DNA of 64,000 bases from Isoetes taiwanensis (GCA_021234155.1 JAJEKV010000110.1:2698338-2762337); one strand, 5' to 3'; counted from the stretch's first letter, positions 29,099-39,884 are shown. The notes: generated by a model from the sequence alone, not told the origin. Program-made: numbers and translations.

Positions 29099-31165
29099 AT
29101 TTCTAGGACCATTCAGACTGATTGCCAGGGTAGACAGCATATAATTGAAACAAAGGAGAAGAATAAATTGAAGATAGTGCATTGCTTCTTCCTATCCAAA
29201 GTTTTGGACAAAATATGTATTCCCAAGATTATACATAAGCAAATGAAGCAAGTCTTGGGAGGTATTGGAGAAAAAATCATGGAAGACACCATGTTCTCTT
29301 GGAAGTACACAGAAAGTTTAAAAGAGATCTGCTACAAACCTTATAATGTTTTTGCACAAAAATCAGAAGCAGTCTGTCCATGCAACAATCCAAATTTGAA
29401 AAGTTTTGTGGATACTGATATTGGCCATATTAGAACCACAAATATTGGGATTGTGAAAAATAGACTTCTTAGAGGCCTTTTCAAAAAAGGCTTGAACCAT
29501 ATACCGGATAAAGCCCTTGACTGGATAACCTTGAAGGAAGAGCTAGGCAAAACTTGTGATAGAATATTTGACCTGCATATATACCAGTTCCCACATATAC
29601 ATGACTGTGATAAAGAAAAAGTTAAAACCAAAGTGATTGAACAGGCTGGCATGCTTTTATCGGATGTGTTCAAAAAGGAAAGGGTCACTAAATTTGCACT
29701 AAACGACCCTTTAGTGATCAAGAATTTAGAATGGATCACCAAGAACCTATACATATCAGGTGTAGATAAGGCTGCCAATAACCCTTCTTTTATATGTCCA
29801 AGACACATTAATGAAAAGGCCCTTGATAGATTATCCAGCTCAGACTTTAGAGCTATTGGAAATGAAACAGAAGAACTAAGTATGAGAATTAAAGCAGGAA
29901 TAAAAGACTGCACAGATCTGGAGACATTTGAGTCTGAAAAAATGCCATATCTCTTAGGTATATTCAAAGCTCATAAGAATGACTATCGATGGATCACGAA
30001 CGCACATGGTACTATTTATACTGAAATTGCTCAAATCATTACGGTTGTATTGAATACAATTATGGAATTATGGTCTGACATCACCAAAGATCTAAGTGCT
30101 AATGTTAGCACTTTTGTTACAAATAAGTTGAATGTCAACTGGATGATTAATTCAATATATGATGTTGCACTCAATTTACCTGGTAAAATTGAAGAGATTT
30201 TTGTGGCAGATATCACAAAATGCTATGAAAGCATTCCATTACAAGGAGAAAATGGCATATGCATAGTGATGGAAAAGGTTATTAATGCTACCTGGAGATA
30301 TATGAGGAATAAAAATAAAAGACATGATCTATGGCTAAAAAGAACTGGAAATGAGATTATTATGGCCAAATGGTTTAAGAGCAATCCTCAAGGAAAGTGC
30401 TGGACTTTGATCAGAAAGGAGGATTTTATTAAAATGAATTCTTGGCTCCTGACCAACTGTTTCGTAAAACTTGGAACAAGTGTTTGGCAACAAGTCTGTG
30501 GTATACCTATGGGATTATCATGTAGCCCATGCTGGTGTAACATGTATCTTGCCTGGTTTGAACTACAGTTCATTAAAGATCTTGCAAGACAAGGAAGATT
30601 TGAAGAAATCAAAGTATTTAAACATGTTTTCAGATATATAGATGACCTGCTTGCAGTTAATTGTCCAATCATTAAGCAGTTCCTTAAAACAGAGGAAGTA
30701 AAGGGAGCACAAGAATTACAGATTTATGACCTGGAGTTTCTAGGAATAAAAGAGGAAACAGAGTATATAAAAGAGACAAGCAATATTCTGTTCGGAGGGA
30801 AAGCCAATTTTCTAAATATGACCATACAGGTCTGCAATAGGGGTTTAGGTATTTTCACAACCTGCAGGTATGATAAAAGAGAGTCACTACCATTCAATGC
30901 AATCAAATATATACATGCAAATAGTTGCAGACCTTACTTTCAAGCCAGAAACGTGGCTCTATCACAAGTTATGCCATTCATGTACATAAACTCAGATCCA
31001 GGCAACGCTGCAAAGGATATCATAATGCTGATGGACAGTTTTGTAAACAATGGATTCGACAAAGCAGGCTTAAAGAGAAGAATACTGAAATATATCAAAT
31101 CAAATGACTTTCCTGGCCTGAAATATGACAGTGAAGTGCTGCTACAATTCCTTGATGACTACTGA
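29099..31165 (+). CDS. Penelope-like reverse transcriptase
   Basis: Opens at the acceptor TATTGCAG|ATTTCT; 689 codons without a stop. Ahead of the core is VDKAANNPSFICPRHINEK, the N-terminal region typical of Penelope-like RTs. Core motifs follow: A, VADITKCYESIPL (about 30205); B, CGIPMGLSCSPCWCNMYL (about 30495); C, RYIDDLLA with the catalytic YIDD (about 30635); then FLNMTI and a thumb-like region ANSCRPYFQARNVALSQV. The frame ends LQFLDDY and no GIY-YIG nuclease is attached. It would copy RNA into DNA at a free 3' end. First in-frame ATG lies near codon 54; initiation may depend on splicing to ORF1. Confidence 0.85.
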   Translation: MSRTIQTDCQGRQHIIETKEKNKLKIVHCFFLSKVLDKICIPKIIHKQMKQVLGGIGEKIMEDTMFSWKYTESLKEICYKPYNVFAQKSEAVCPCNNPNLKSFVDTDIGHIRTTNIGIVKNRLLRGLFKKGLNHIPDKALDWITLKEELGKTCDRIFDLHIYQFPHIHDCDKEKVKTKVIEQAGMLLSDVFKKERVTKFALNDPLVIKNLEWITKNLYISGVDKAANNPSFICPRHINEKALDRLSSSDFRAIGNETEELSMRIKAGIKDCTDLETFESEKMPYLLGIFKAHKNDYRWITNAHGTIYTEIAQIITVVLNTIMELWSDITKDLSANVSTFVTNKLNVNWMINSIYDVALNLPGKIEEIFVADITKCYESIPLQGENGICIVMEKVINATWRYMRNKNKRHDLWLKRTGNEIIMAKWFKSNPQGKCWTLIRKEDFIKMNSWLLTNCFVKLGTSVWQQVCGIPMGLSCSPCWCNMYLAWFELQFIKDLARQGRFEEIKVFKHVFRYIDDLLAVNCPIIKQFLKTEEVKGAQELQIYDLEFLGIKEETEYIKETSNILFGGKANFLNMTIQVCNRGLGIFTTCRYDKRESLPFNAIKYIHANSCRPYFQARNVALSQVMPFMYINSDPGNAAKDIIMLMDSFVNNGFDKAGLKRRILKYIKSNDFPGLKYDSEVLLQFLDDY

Positions 31166-31397
31166 AGGTATGACTTTTGTTACTGCAATGGTTTATAGTA
31201 GAGGCTTAAAACCTTTTGCGTATACAACTCGAACTTGTCTGAGGTATTTCTGCAGGCAACTAAAAAATATAAAAAGAAAATAAAAACTATAGGGTTGTGG
31301 AGACCCCCTACTGTAACAAGTAGGGGTACCCACCCTATAGTTACAGAATGACTAAGCAGTTAAGGGGTCTGCATAATCCTACGGCAGGAGGTAGGAT
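31166..31397 (+). other. 3' region of family C with two hairpins
   Basis: After the RT stop comes a possible donor (AAG|GTATGAC, 31170) and acceptor (TTTCTGCAG, 31255). Then a long hairpin at about 31283-31345: AACTATAGG with CCTATAGTT, GTGG with CCAC, and ACCCC.TACT with AGTAGGGGT around loop GTAAC. A second hairpin AATCCTAC-ggcaggag-GTAGGATT (31374-31397) runs straight into the T tract at the start of the right repeat. Perhaps a 3' RNA-recognition element (inference). Confidence 0.55.
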
Positions 31398-33317
31398 TTT
31401 TTTTATCAAAGGTTATACATAATGAAAAACTAAAGTGTATGACTAGTTACATTTCCTTGCAATGAATGCAAGTAGGTAAAAATTGTCTAAAGATATAGGG
31501 TCTAGGCATGACATGTTTAAGCAAAAACATGAGGAAAAACTTATTTATCTGAAATAATGACAAAGATATAATAATAGCTTAAAGACCTATATGGAAAATC
31601 TTCATCTTAATGAGGATAAAGATATCCTAAGGACCTATGACCTCTAGATAAAGTATTAAATCAAAGGAGATAATTAAAAATAAATGGGGATAACTTATTG
31701 GAGACGCTGAAAGTAATGGCACTTGATGAGCGGAGGCCAAAGTTTAAGACTTGAGCTCCCCAAGGAAGCAAGACCAAGGAATTTTCACGATGTCAAGATT
31801 GTGTGATGTAATCGATTTATGAAAGGTAAAGTTCATATCCGGATATAATCCCACCCCTAAAAATATGGGGTATGATTCTGATAGCCAAGAATCAGAGGAA
31901 GAAGAAGCGCCCTGTTACGAAACTAACAGGGAAATACAGTGGTGTGTGGAATCGTAGAGTTTGAAAAATTGCAAATGGAAAGAAGGAGCAGGGGTCGTGG
32001 TTTTGACACCAAAAGAAATTTTGGCGATGGCAATGCCGGATATGGAGCCAGAAGAGGTGGTTATGCTAATAAAAAACCCACCGGATATTACAGAGCTGGA
32101 GCAAGCTTTGAGGAATCCGTTCCTGAAACACAATATGACAAAGATGACGGGTCGATGAGGACCTAAAATCGGTATTCTTGTAATGAATTCCTTCATGAAA
32201 AAGGAACATGAGACATCACAAGTGAATACTATAAATAAATGCGGGTGCTTCATCGATTGATAGCATTAGTTTGTTAAATTTTTACTAGTAATCTAAACTA
32301 GTGTCTTATGACTAAAGAATAGTCTTATTAATATATCTAGATTCTTTGTTTCTTTAGTAGGCCTAAAACTGAGGCAAAGGGCGAAGAGCCAAGAAATGCC
32401 CACTGTACCTTTTGGCCCTTGTATCATTACCAAGATTATTGCTAATGTTTACATGATTGGTCTGCGTGTAAGGGCATTTCTTTTTCCTATTGTGCTTTTT
32501 GCTGTTATGTTAGGTTATGGCTCAAAGGGAATCAAAGGATCAAGCAAAAAAGTACAAGTATTTTGATACTGCTACAATGGGTTAAACTGAAGCTTTGAAG
32601 GGTAGACCAATAGGTCTTACCGGGTTGTTTCCTTCTTTTTACTTTGTTTGCTCAGTTGCACATATTTACTCTTAAATATAAGTTAATGTTTTACTGCCTC
32701 TGCTCCATTTTGGAACAAAAGTCAGGAATAGAATTCAGAGTACAAGAGGTCAGTTGCTGATTTTCTCATTATGATCTTTGTAACTACGAAAAACTCAATA
32801 GAGCTAAGGAAGTATTTACATTTGATACATTGCTAGTTGGCATGGGTATAATATTGAGAATTTCTACTCATTTTACATTGTCTTACCAGATCAGTTATCA
32901 TAACTTAGATTTTGAATCCATTTAGATATGGCATCCATGTTGTACAAAAAATTAAGAATGAATACTGGAAAGTTAAAGCAAACGGACCAATGAAATGACA
33001 TTAGTTAAAGTCACGATGTTAAAGTTAAACTTTAAAGGCATGCAGACTATATGAATGTAGCTGAAGTGAATGGCTAAAAAAGAGTATGTATGATGCATGA
33101 ACTGCATAACAAAATGAAAAATGAAAAATGGATATATATGCAGTAAAAAACAAAGTATTCAAGATAAAGTCATGTGACTTAGAACCATTGTTGAGTGCAC
33201 TGTCTTTAGTCTGCTCGACTTTAGTACAGAGTGATAAGGTTATCAAGGGATTGACCGAGATAACTTGGACTGCTAGTAGGGCTGTTTGTTGAGGCTAGCT
33301 GTTCCCGGGTTTTTTTT
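31398..33317 (+). repeat. Right LTR-like repeat of family C
   Basis: Copy of 22955-24897 with small deletions, for example the loss of GCAAGAGCAAAAGGTAC-type sequence before the junction motif and a changed CTGCAGGTA core (CTGCGTGTAAG near 32462). Confidence 0.9.
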
Positions 33318-33318
33318 T

Positions 33319-33610
33319 CGGGCGTCTTGTGAATTCTTCAGATCTGCGACGCCGAAAAATACTTTCGCCGACGCTAGCATCTGAAGGTTTTCGTCTGACG
33401 CCGGTTTTTTTTTTTTTTTTTTTTTTTTTTTTCGTTCGCAGACGCTGTTTTCATCGTTTTCACAGACGCTTTTACGTTGTTTTCACAGATAAAAATCTTC
33501 CGACGCCGGAATTTTTTTTTGTCGTATTTTTTACGTTTTATACGGCAAATATGTGCCGTATCATACAATTCATACGTATTCCGTATAAAACGTACAGCGT
33601 ATTGAACCTA
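33319..33610. other. T-rich block with CpG words (related to 19935-20160)
   Basis: Long T runs are broken by CGACGCC, CAGACGC and CGTATT words; 27 T in a row near 33405. Its right end reads TTGAACCTATCCCTG, the reverse complement of a word at 19950. It may be the 5' leader or promoter part of a repeat family (inference). No gene. Confidence 0.4.
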
Positions 33611-34282
33611 TCCCTGGTCATACGCGCTCTTGGATCGTGGTATGACTGGGAACGAAAATACCATTCTCATGTACATGGGGTAGCAAGCGTGGAAGTTGAG
33701 GAGCTCATTGCAAAGCTCAAAGAAATATTTAACATTGATGAGGTTGTCAAGTTGGAGCACTTTATCCAACTCATTGATGACTTCCTGTTTGCTCAAGTTC
33801 ATCCGAGGGAACGTTGTTTACGCGGATGTGCTGTGAGAGAGGTAGGTGGAGACTAGAGAACGTGTATCTATTTATCGGGTAATGTAGTGCTTTGACTAAC
33901 CTTCGATTGTTTATCTTTTTTTTATCAGATGAGAAACGACACCATGCACTGGCGAATTGGTGTTTTAGTAGCAAAAGAACTCACTTGCATTGGAATATGT
34001 AATGGAACTCTTTTTAGGGTCTACAAATCATTCCTTCCTGATGCGGTATCTGATTCCGTTATACGAACCTACCTTCGGGATGAGTTGTCTCATGTGCTCG
34101 ATAATCGTGAGACATCATGGGCAGTTCGAATCAATGCCTCGCCTGTACATTTCACTTTTACCCCGACTAAGATGTTATCTGTCGGAGAAGTGAATATATC
34201 ACGTGAGCATCCAATGAAGTACAACATTAGGCCCTTGGTGATGTGCGCCATGTGGAGATGTATATTTAGAGTTCCATCGTGA
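33611..34282 (+). CDS. Two-exon gene inside a Helitron-type element, unknown
   Basis: Exon 1 (about 33615-33841) reads SWYDWERKYHSHVHGVASVE, LIAKLKEIFNIDEVVKLEHF, ending before a GTAGGTGG donor. Exon 2 starts after TTTTTTTATCAG at 33928 and reads MHWRIGVLVAKELTCIG, FLPDAVSDSVIRTYLRD, SHVLDNRETSWAVRINASP and ends at 34282. I recognise no domain. It lies between a repeat leader (33319-33610) and a Helitron 3' end (34652), so it is either a Helitron-captured gene or an accessory gene of that element. Uninterrupted exons suggest it was coding until recently. Confidence 0.4.
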
Positions 34283-34622
34283 ACTAAAATATCAATGAGC
34301 CAAGACAAGATTTTGTGTTTTATATATTTTTGTACTTATTTCTTATTGATGTACTTAACTACTTCTAAGAGTGACGTTTTTAACATCAATTTTGGATTCG
34401 TCTTTCCAGAGTTTTTGCCTTCAGTGGTAGATTAAACTATCTCCTACATTCCTTATAAAGCATTGTTTTCTCTATTGAAATCCATGAACGCAAAGATTAT
34501 ATTATTTCAATAACAAAATTTTTTACAAAAGCAAATGACGTCAAAATTTCACATATAGACGTTTGAGGCACATATTTACTAGGGTGTTAAAGGCCAAGAA
34601 AAAGCACATGCCTAGGACATTA

Positions 34623-34652
34623 GCCCGGCAACGCCGGGCACCCGTTTACTAG
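34623..34652 (+). mobile_element. Helitron 3' terminus
   Basis: Hairpin GCCCGGC-AAC-GCCGGGC at 34623-34639, then ACCCGTTTA and CTAG ending at 34652, followed by T. Short GC hairpin about 10 bp before CTRR|T is the diagnostic Helitron 3' end. The 5' TC end of this copy was not found. Confidence 0.8.
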
Positions 34653-34653
34653 T

Positions 34654-35290
34654 ATGTTTTTACAAAATTTCACTTCATCTCATGTCAATATGTTACATGT
34701 CAACTCCTTCACATATCTTCATTTAGTTCCACATGTATGAAGTTGGGGCCTGCATCGATAAACAACATGAGATGGTTAGTACACGTAACACTTTTACTTA
34801 ATCTTTAGAAGACTATTAATTAATTACCTCTTAAAGTATGCAAGGCAGGAGCTCATGATGATCCAAGCGTGTCTAAATATGCTGCCATAGCAGCAGTCTC
34901 ATCGTCATGGGTGCCTGATATACGGGCGTTCGAGAGCCCGTGCTTCTCGCCGAAGAACTTGTCTCCTCGTCATCGAGGTCATCGACCATACATGTGTGAG
35001 TGCATACAGCCCGCAACTGCATCCGGGAACTGCCATACTCATATGTGATCCGCTCCATAACCAACTTGTCAAATGCATCAATTGGTGCATGGAACGGGTG
35101 ATCCCTCACGTATGTTGAAATCTCATCCGCATTGCAGAGTAGAGTGCGGTCATAACGTTATCATTTTGTTTGTTAAGTGTCCATGGTGGTATACAAATGT
35201 ATGAGTACAGGGGATTTAATGAGCACTTGTATTGTGCATCATCAAACAGCAGAGCCCTCCTATGATACTTGGGAAATTCAGTTGAAATAA
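34654..35290. repeat. About 640-bp direct repeat, right copy
   Basis: Copy of 8411-9048, starting directly after the Helitron 3' end. It has a short insertion (TGCATGGAACG near 35087) and a small deletion near 35136. Confidence 0.9.
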
Positions 35291-38200
35291 CTGCCCTCTA
35301 ATAACTGTCATACCCTCTAATTGCCTTTTCATTTGTGGCAAAGCCATTTAAAGGGTTCAGGATATGTACAGCTGGTGCATCTAGAACTTTAGATTTGCTC
35401 TCAGCAAGAGCAAATATGGCCAGCACGAAGTGTTCGTTCTCAAGTATAGGCACGAGGATGTATTGGCATTTAGCCATTACTAGCCCAGCAAGTCCTTGCT
35501 TCACTGCGTCTACGGCAGACTTTGATGCATCATTTCTTTTCTTGTTGCTTGAAGCCTCCTTGAATAAAAAGTAATTGTAAGCAGAGAAGATATGGATTCT
35601 GCTTTTCCACTCCTGCGGCAACTTATCATGCAAATACCTAATTGAGCACAAGGTCACAAATAAGAGCATATTCCTAAAAAAGCTTTCCAAATCTTGATAA
35701 ATGCTTCAAAATAGGGAAAGAATGGAAAATCACCTGCCATAGAGTTCCACAAGGCGGTTTGTCATCCTCGAGTTGGCTGCGCACAAAGCTTCAATGTCTA
35801 GATCAACCACTTTCATTGGAGGTTTACGCTGGCTATTCTTGAATGGGAAAAGTGGAGTGCGAGCCTTCAACGTCTTCATGTTCTCCACCATTCTACAAAG
35901 AATAATTGAATGTTAACTTGAAACGATTAATTGTTTTAAAAAACATACACAAATACCTTGCAGCAGATTCTGATTGAGCAGTCTTATGCCTAAAAAAAAT
36001 AAGTGCATGTAGTCAGAGATGTATTCATATGCTGAATATTAGAATTAGGCATTAGCATAGAAGAGTTAATGATGCCTATAATTACAATTCCAAGTAATTA
36101 AACCCTAAACTAAACACCCAAAACAGGCAAGTCTCACCTTTTTACATTTGTTGCTTCCTTTCTTGAATCTACCTTGCTTTTTAACTTTGCTGGCTTGTCC
36201 TCCTTTTTCACGAACACCTCTACAGCCTTTGTTGCAACTTTGCATGCCCTTTCAAGATCTACGCTCTCCAATTCAGCTACCCCTTTCACATGTAGGCTCT
36301 CCTCTCCCGTGCCATCTACCACCAACAAATTAAAACCCCAATGAAAATTTGGTATAGAGATAAAAAAACATTAAAAATATGCACCTGACATTGAATTCTT
36401 TGGTGGCAGCTTGATGTCATCAGATTGCTCACCATTTAAATCAGCCCTTTCACCTGGAAAATGGCAAGTTCAGGCTTTTGAGTTCAGCACTAAATTAAAA
36501 CAGTAAGAATGTAGTTAGAGACACTTACTATTGAATGGCTCGTGTTGCTGCTGCAACAAAGCCAACTCTGTTTCCACATTTGAGATCTCACCTACAAGAA
36601 TAAACCCTAAAATTAATTCATTAACAAATTGGGCTAAAAACACTTCTACTAGAACGGTTACCTTGCACATCTTCTATCAAGTTCTGCTCTAAATGTGCTT
36701 TGTCCTCCACATTGTCAAAGATTGTTTCTTTCACAGGCGACCTAGATGTGGATGGAGTTTCACTACCAAGGACATCATCCTTTCCTGATGTTTCAGCTCC
36801 AGAGGACTCCTCGTATGTCAATTTCAACCCTTTTCCATGAAATTTCTTCGTGCAACCTAAACCAAGTAACAATGAAGTCACAAACATGCAATGCAAATAT
36901 ACATCAATACTACATACTACCTGTCAATGTGGCTGCTGGTTTCTTGATGCTATCCATATCTACATTGATGAAATTTGTGAGTAAATTAATTGTATTATCT
37001 TGTTAACATGTACATCCCAACATGTCAAAAGGTAATAAAGGAAAAATTTATGTCAATGAAAAAAAGCTAAAAAAATTGCAAACTAGATGTAAATCAGAAG
37101 TGGTAAAACACATGTACAATTATAGTATAATAATATCTACCAACATGACTGCTGTAAATGTAATAGAAAACTAGAAAGATAGATGTAATCATAATCTTAT
37201 TTGCATTCTAACATGTTATATGTACATATAAAGAGAAAATACATAAACCATTATGAAATTACAGATGTGAAAAAGAACTGCTCAAAACAAAGATCCAATT
37301 ACAATTAAAATACATTCAAGTGCATTTATTCTAAGGCAAGAAGATTCAAATCTATGTACAAATGAAACACTTAAGACTGTATGTAAAAACTTCAACAGAT
37401 CCATGCATTCAATAAACAAGGTCTTACTGACCTAAACCTGGCATTCCAATGATTCGGCGTAACCCTTCTGGCCAGCAACATTCGTGTACGCACCGGTTCG
37501 TTGTAGACACCCTAAAGGCTAGACATAATAGGCAGTAGGGATGTCCACAACATACCATTATCACCATGGTAGAGTCGAGGCAGTCATTACAGCTGGTACA
37601 TGATGTAACCACATGAGATGTGGATGTTATCAGATCTGGTCTGAACAGGAGCAGGATGCAATGACATTACACCAGATTTCTCCATTTGAGCTATTATCTC
37701 ATTGATCCTGCTCATACTACTGTTATTTGCCTCCAGATTTGTCGTTATGTCTTTGACAGAAGCATCCAATTCAGCCAATTCATTGCAAAGGTTCTCAATT
37801 GGTTTCAGCAAGGCATCCATCTTTATAACCAAACTTTTCTTTTCTTCTTCAAAGTGAGCTGCCAAGGCAAGTTGCAAATCAATTGGTTGCCTGCTTGCTC
37901 TTAAGGAGTCCAGCTTGTCCATTTGGACTTTCACTTGAGCATCCTTGCTTTGTATAACTCTGCTCAAAGTACTTCTTTCAGCCTCTAATTTACATACATC
38001 TGATTCTATTATCTTTCTCCTGATTTTAAAAGATTTCAATCGATTGTTCAAAGTTAATGAGTCATGGGATCTCCTTTCTAGCAATTCTGCCATCAATTTC
38101 GTGTGCTGCCCTTCTTCAACTGCTGATTTACCATGCATGGCTTTCACATTGGAGGATTTCAAGGTAATAACTTGATTAGGTCGGACTCCTTATGAACAGG

Positions 38201-38644
38201 TTTTAGCAAATGCAGGGCACTCGCTTTTTAGCCCTTCCCAATCAACATTTATGCCCTTGGAATGAAGAGCATATGCTCGAGCAAAGTCTGAGGGGATATA
38301 TGATGGTTTGCTACCTCTCGTCCTATTAAAACAAACTCATACATTTTAAAGAAGTCTTGCATCCATGCTGGCTCGATCCTACTCTCCTGATAACCCCTCA
38401 CTGTTGGAGCTTCACTACCCCAAACTCCTTGCACTATTTATAAAAGCCCTGGATAAAGAGTATCAAAATGGTTGCTTCTAAGGTGTTTCATTGTTACCTT
38501 CTCAAACTCGGGCTGATGTACTTGTAGCTTTCTCTTTCTTTGATGGAGACGCCCCACCCTTCATTTTCTTTTCGCATGCTTTGGAGACCTTTGCATTGGT
38601 TTCAAACGTGGTGATTTCCTCGGGGAAACACGAGATGGAGGCTT
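34860..38644 (-). pseudogene. Ulp1-like / RING-like multi-exon gene of the TIR element
   Basis: Read right to left. A possible start at 38644 gives MTKPPSRVSPRKSPRLKPMQ. A coiled-coil exon follows (38162-37600: LNNRLKSFKIRRKIIESDVC.., SRINEIIAQMEKS), then a cysteine-rich stretch CTSCNDC..MVCCGHPYCLLC of RING type near 37560. Small exons of low complexity lie between 36960 and 36130. A block at 35690-35298 contains SAYNYFLFKEA and YILVPILENEHFVLAIFAL, which resembles the Ulp1/C48 SUMO-protease fold with its His. Frameshifts near 38570, 38330 and 35290 suggest decay. Ulp1 genes carried in Mutator-like elements are known (KAONASHI); assignment here is inference. Confidence 0.45.
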
Positions 38645-38973
38645 TGTCATGATCCCAAACCTAAGAACTAAACCTCGATCTGCCCTCGCCTTCGAGCCTT
38701 CTAAGAAGACCAAGAAGCTTATGATGCAGAAGGAAACTAAGAATCGTCAAGTAAGGATTCGAATCGGCCACTGCTGAAGACAGAGCTTTGCTAACAGAGA
38801 GAGAGTTCGGGAGTGGCTTGTTGAGCGGGACGGAGAAAACGCACACGTTCAAAATCCTTCCAAATGTGGTTCCCCAAACCTCCAACCATTAATTGTGGTA
38901 TTAATGACCCCCCCTTCAAAATATTGCCTACATTTTGCCTTTGTAAATGTAAAATTTGGGCCCTTTTTTTATC

Positions 38974-38994
38974 CACCCTTTCGTGCAACTACCC
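38974..38994 (-). repeat. Right 21-bp terminal inverted repeat
   Basis: Exact reverse complement of 7322-7342, followed at once by purine-only sequence. Confidence 0.75.
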
Positions 38995-39790
38995 AAAGAA
39001 AGAGGAAAAAAAAAGAAGAGGGAAAGTGAGAAGAAGGGAAAAGGGAAGGTATGGAAAAAAGGAAAGGGAAAAGAAAAAAGGAGGAGGAAATTGAAGAAAA
39101 AAGGCACGAAAATAAAGGGAAGGGGAAAAAGGGCACTGGAAAGAAGGAGAAGAAAAAAAGGTGGAAAAATGGACATGGGAAAAGGGAAAGAGAAAAGGAA
39201 AAGTGAGGGGAGGGGGGGATGGGAGGGAAAAATGGTATGTGAAAAAATGGAAAAGAGAAAGGGTTGGAAAAGGAGTTAAAGGGAAGGGAAAACGACCATT
39301 AAAAAGGGAAGGGGGAAGGGGAAGCGAACCGGCGGGGAGGAGAGGTGAGGGGAGAAAAGGAAAAGGGAAAAGGAAAAGGGGAGGAGAAAAAAAGGAATGA
39401 GGGAAAAATAATGGTAAAATAGAAAAATAGGGGGGGGGGAAGGAAGAGAAAATAGAAAAAGGAAAAAGGGAAAGCAGGGAATAGAAAAATGGAAAAGGAA
39501 GAAAAAAAAAGGAAAAAGGAAAAGGGGTGAAAAAGAAAAGAAGAAAAGAAAAGGGCAAACATGAATGAAAGAAAAGGGAATGCGAAATTAGAGAAATAAA
39601 AATGGTCAAGGGGAAAATAAAAAAGGGAAAAAGTAGATGGTAGAAATGGAATAGTGGAAAAAGAAAAAAGGTAAATGGAAAAGGGGAAAAAGGTAAAGTA
39701 GATGGTAGAAATGGAATAGGGGAAAAAGAAAGAAAGAAAGAAAAGCATGGAAAGGGAAAGAAAAAGAAAAAAAAGGAAGGGGAAGTAGAG
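38995..39790. repeat. Polypurine tract, right of inverted repeat
   Basis: About 800 bases of A and G with rare T or C on the plus strand. Open frames on either strand (K/R/E/G-rich or F/S/P/L-rich) are composition artefacts. Same strand bias as 6955-7321. Confidence 0.9.
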
Positions 39791-39884
39791 ATGTAATCAA
39801 ATGCTCTTAATTATGTGATTATAAGAACGTGAATTCATTTAACAATTTGCTCGAGTGTATATAATTTATAGTTTCTAGCTATGC

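Larger units (their letters stand above)
22933..33318 (+). mobile_element. Penelope-like element, family C, with 1.9-kb direct repeats
   Basis: Direct repeats at about 22955-24897 and 31398-33317 flank a gene with introns. Exons: leader 23427-23735, intron, 24999-25552, a foreign hairpin array 25553-27830, then on to 28831, intron, 29099-31165. The last exon is a Penelope-type reverse transcriptase. No GIY-YIG endonuclease follows it. Introns within Penelope-like elements and endonuclease-deficient members (Athena, Coprina groups) are known in several eukaryotes, including plants. The repeats differ by small indels, so the insertion is old compared with the Copia elements here. Confidence 0.8.
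7322..38994. mobile_element. Composite block bounded by 21-bp inverted repeats
   Basis: The plus strand at 7322-7342 reads GGGTAGTTGC...GAAAGGGTG, and 38974-38994 is its exact reverse complement. Outside both ends lies polypurine sequence on the same strand, as if a 31.7-kb unit had inserted into one purine tract. The first gene after the left repeat reads inward, as does the first gene from the right repeat. A Ulp1-like protease fragment in the right gene recalls the KAONASHI group of Mutator-like elements, which carry captured Ulp1 genes; that assignment is inference. Exact target duplication cannot be read because the flanks are low-complexity. Most of the interior is later TE insertion. 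Confidence 0.5.

Noticed and set aside
29093-31165. GIY-YIG endonuclease at the C-terminus of the RT
   Set aside because: The frame ends shortly after the thumb-like region; no GIY, YIG or partner residues were found there or in the next 230 bases.
7313-39003. A target-site duplication for the 31.7-kb block
   Set aside because: Flanks GGGAAAAAG and AAAGAAAGA are not the same; low-complexity purine sequence makes any match meaningless.
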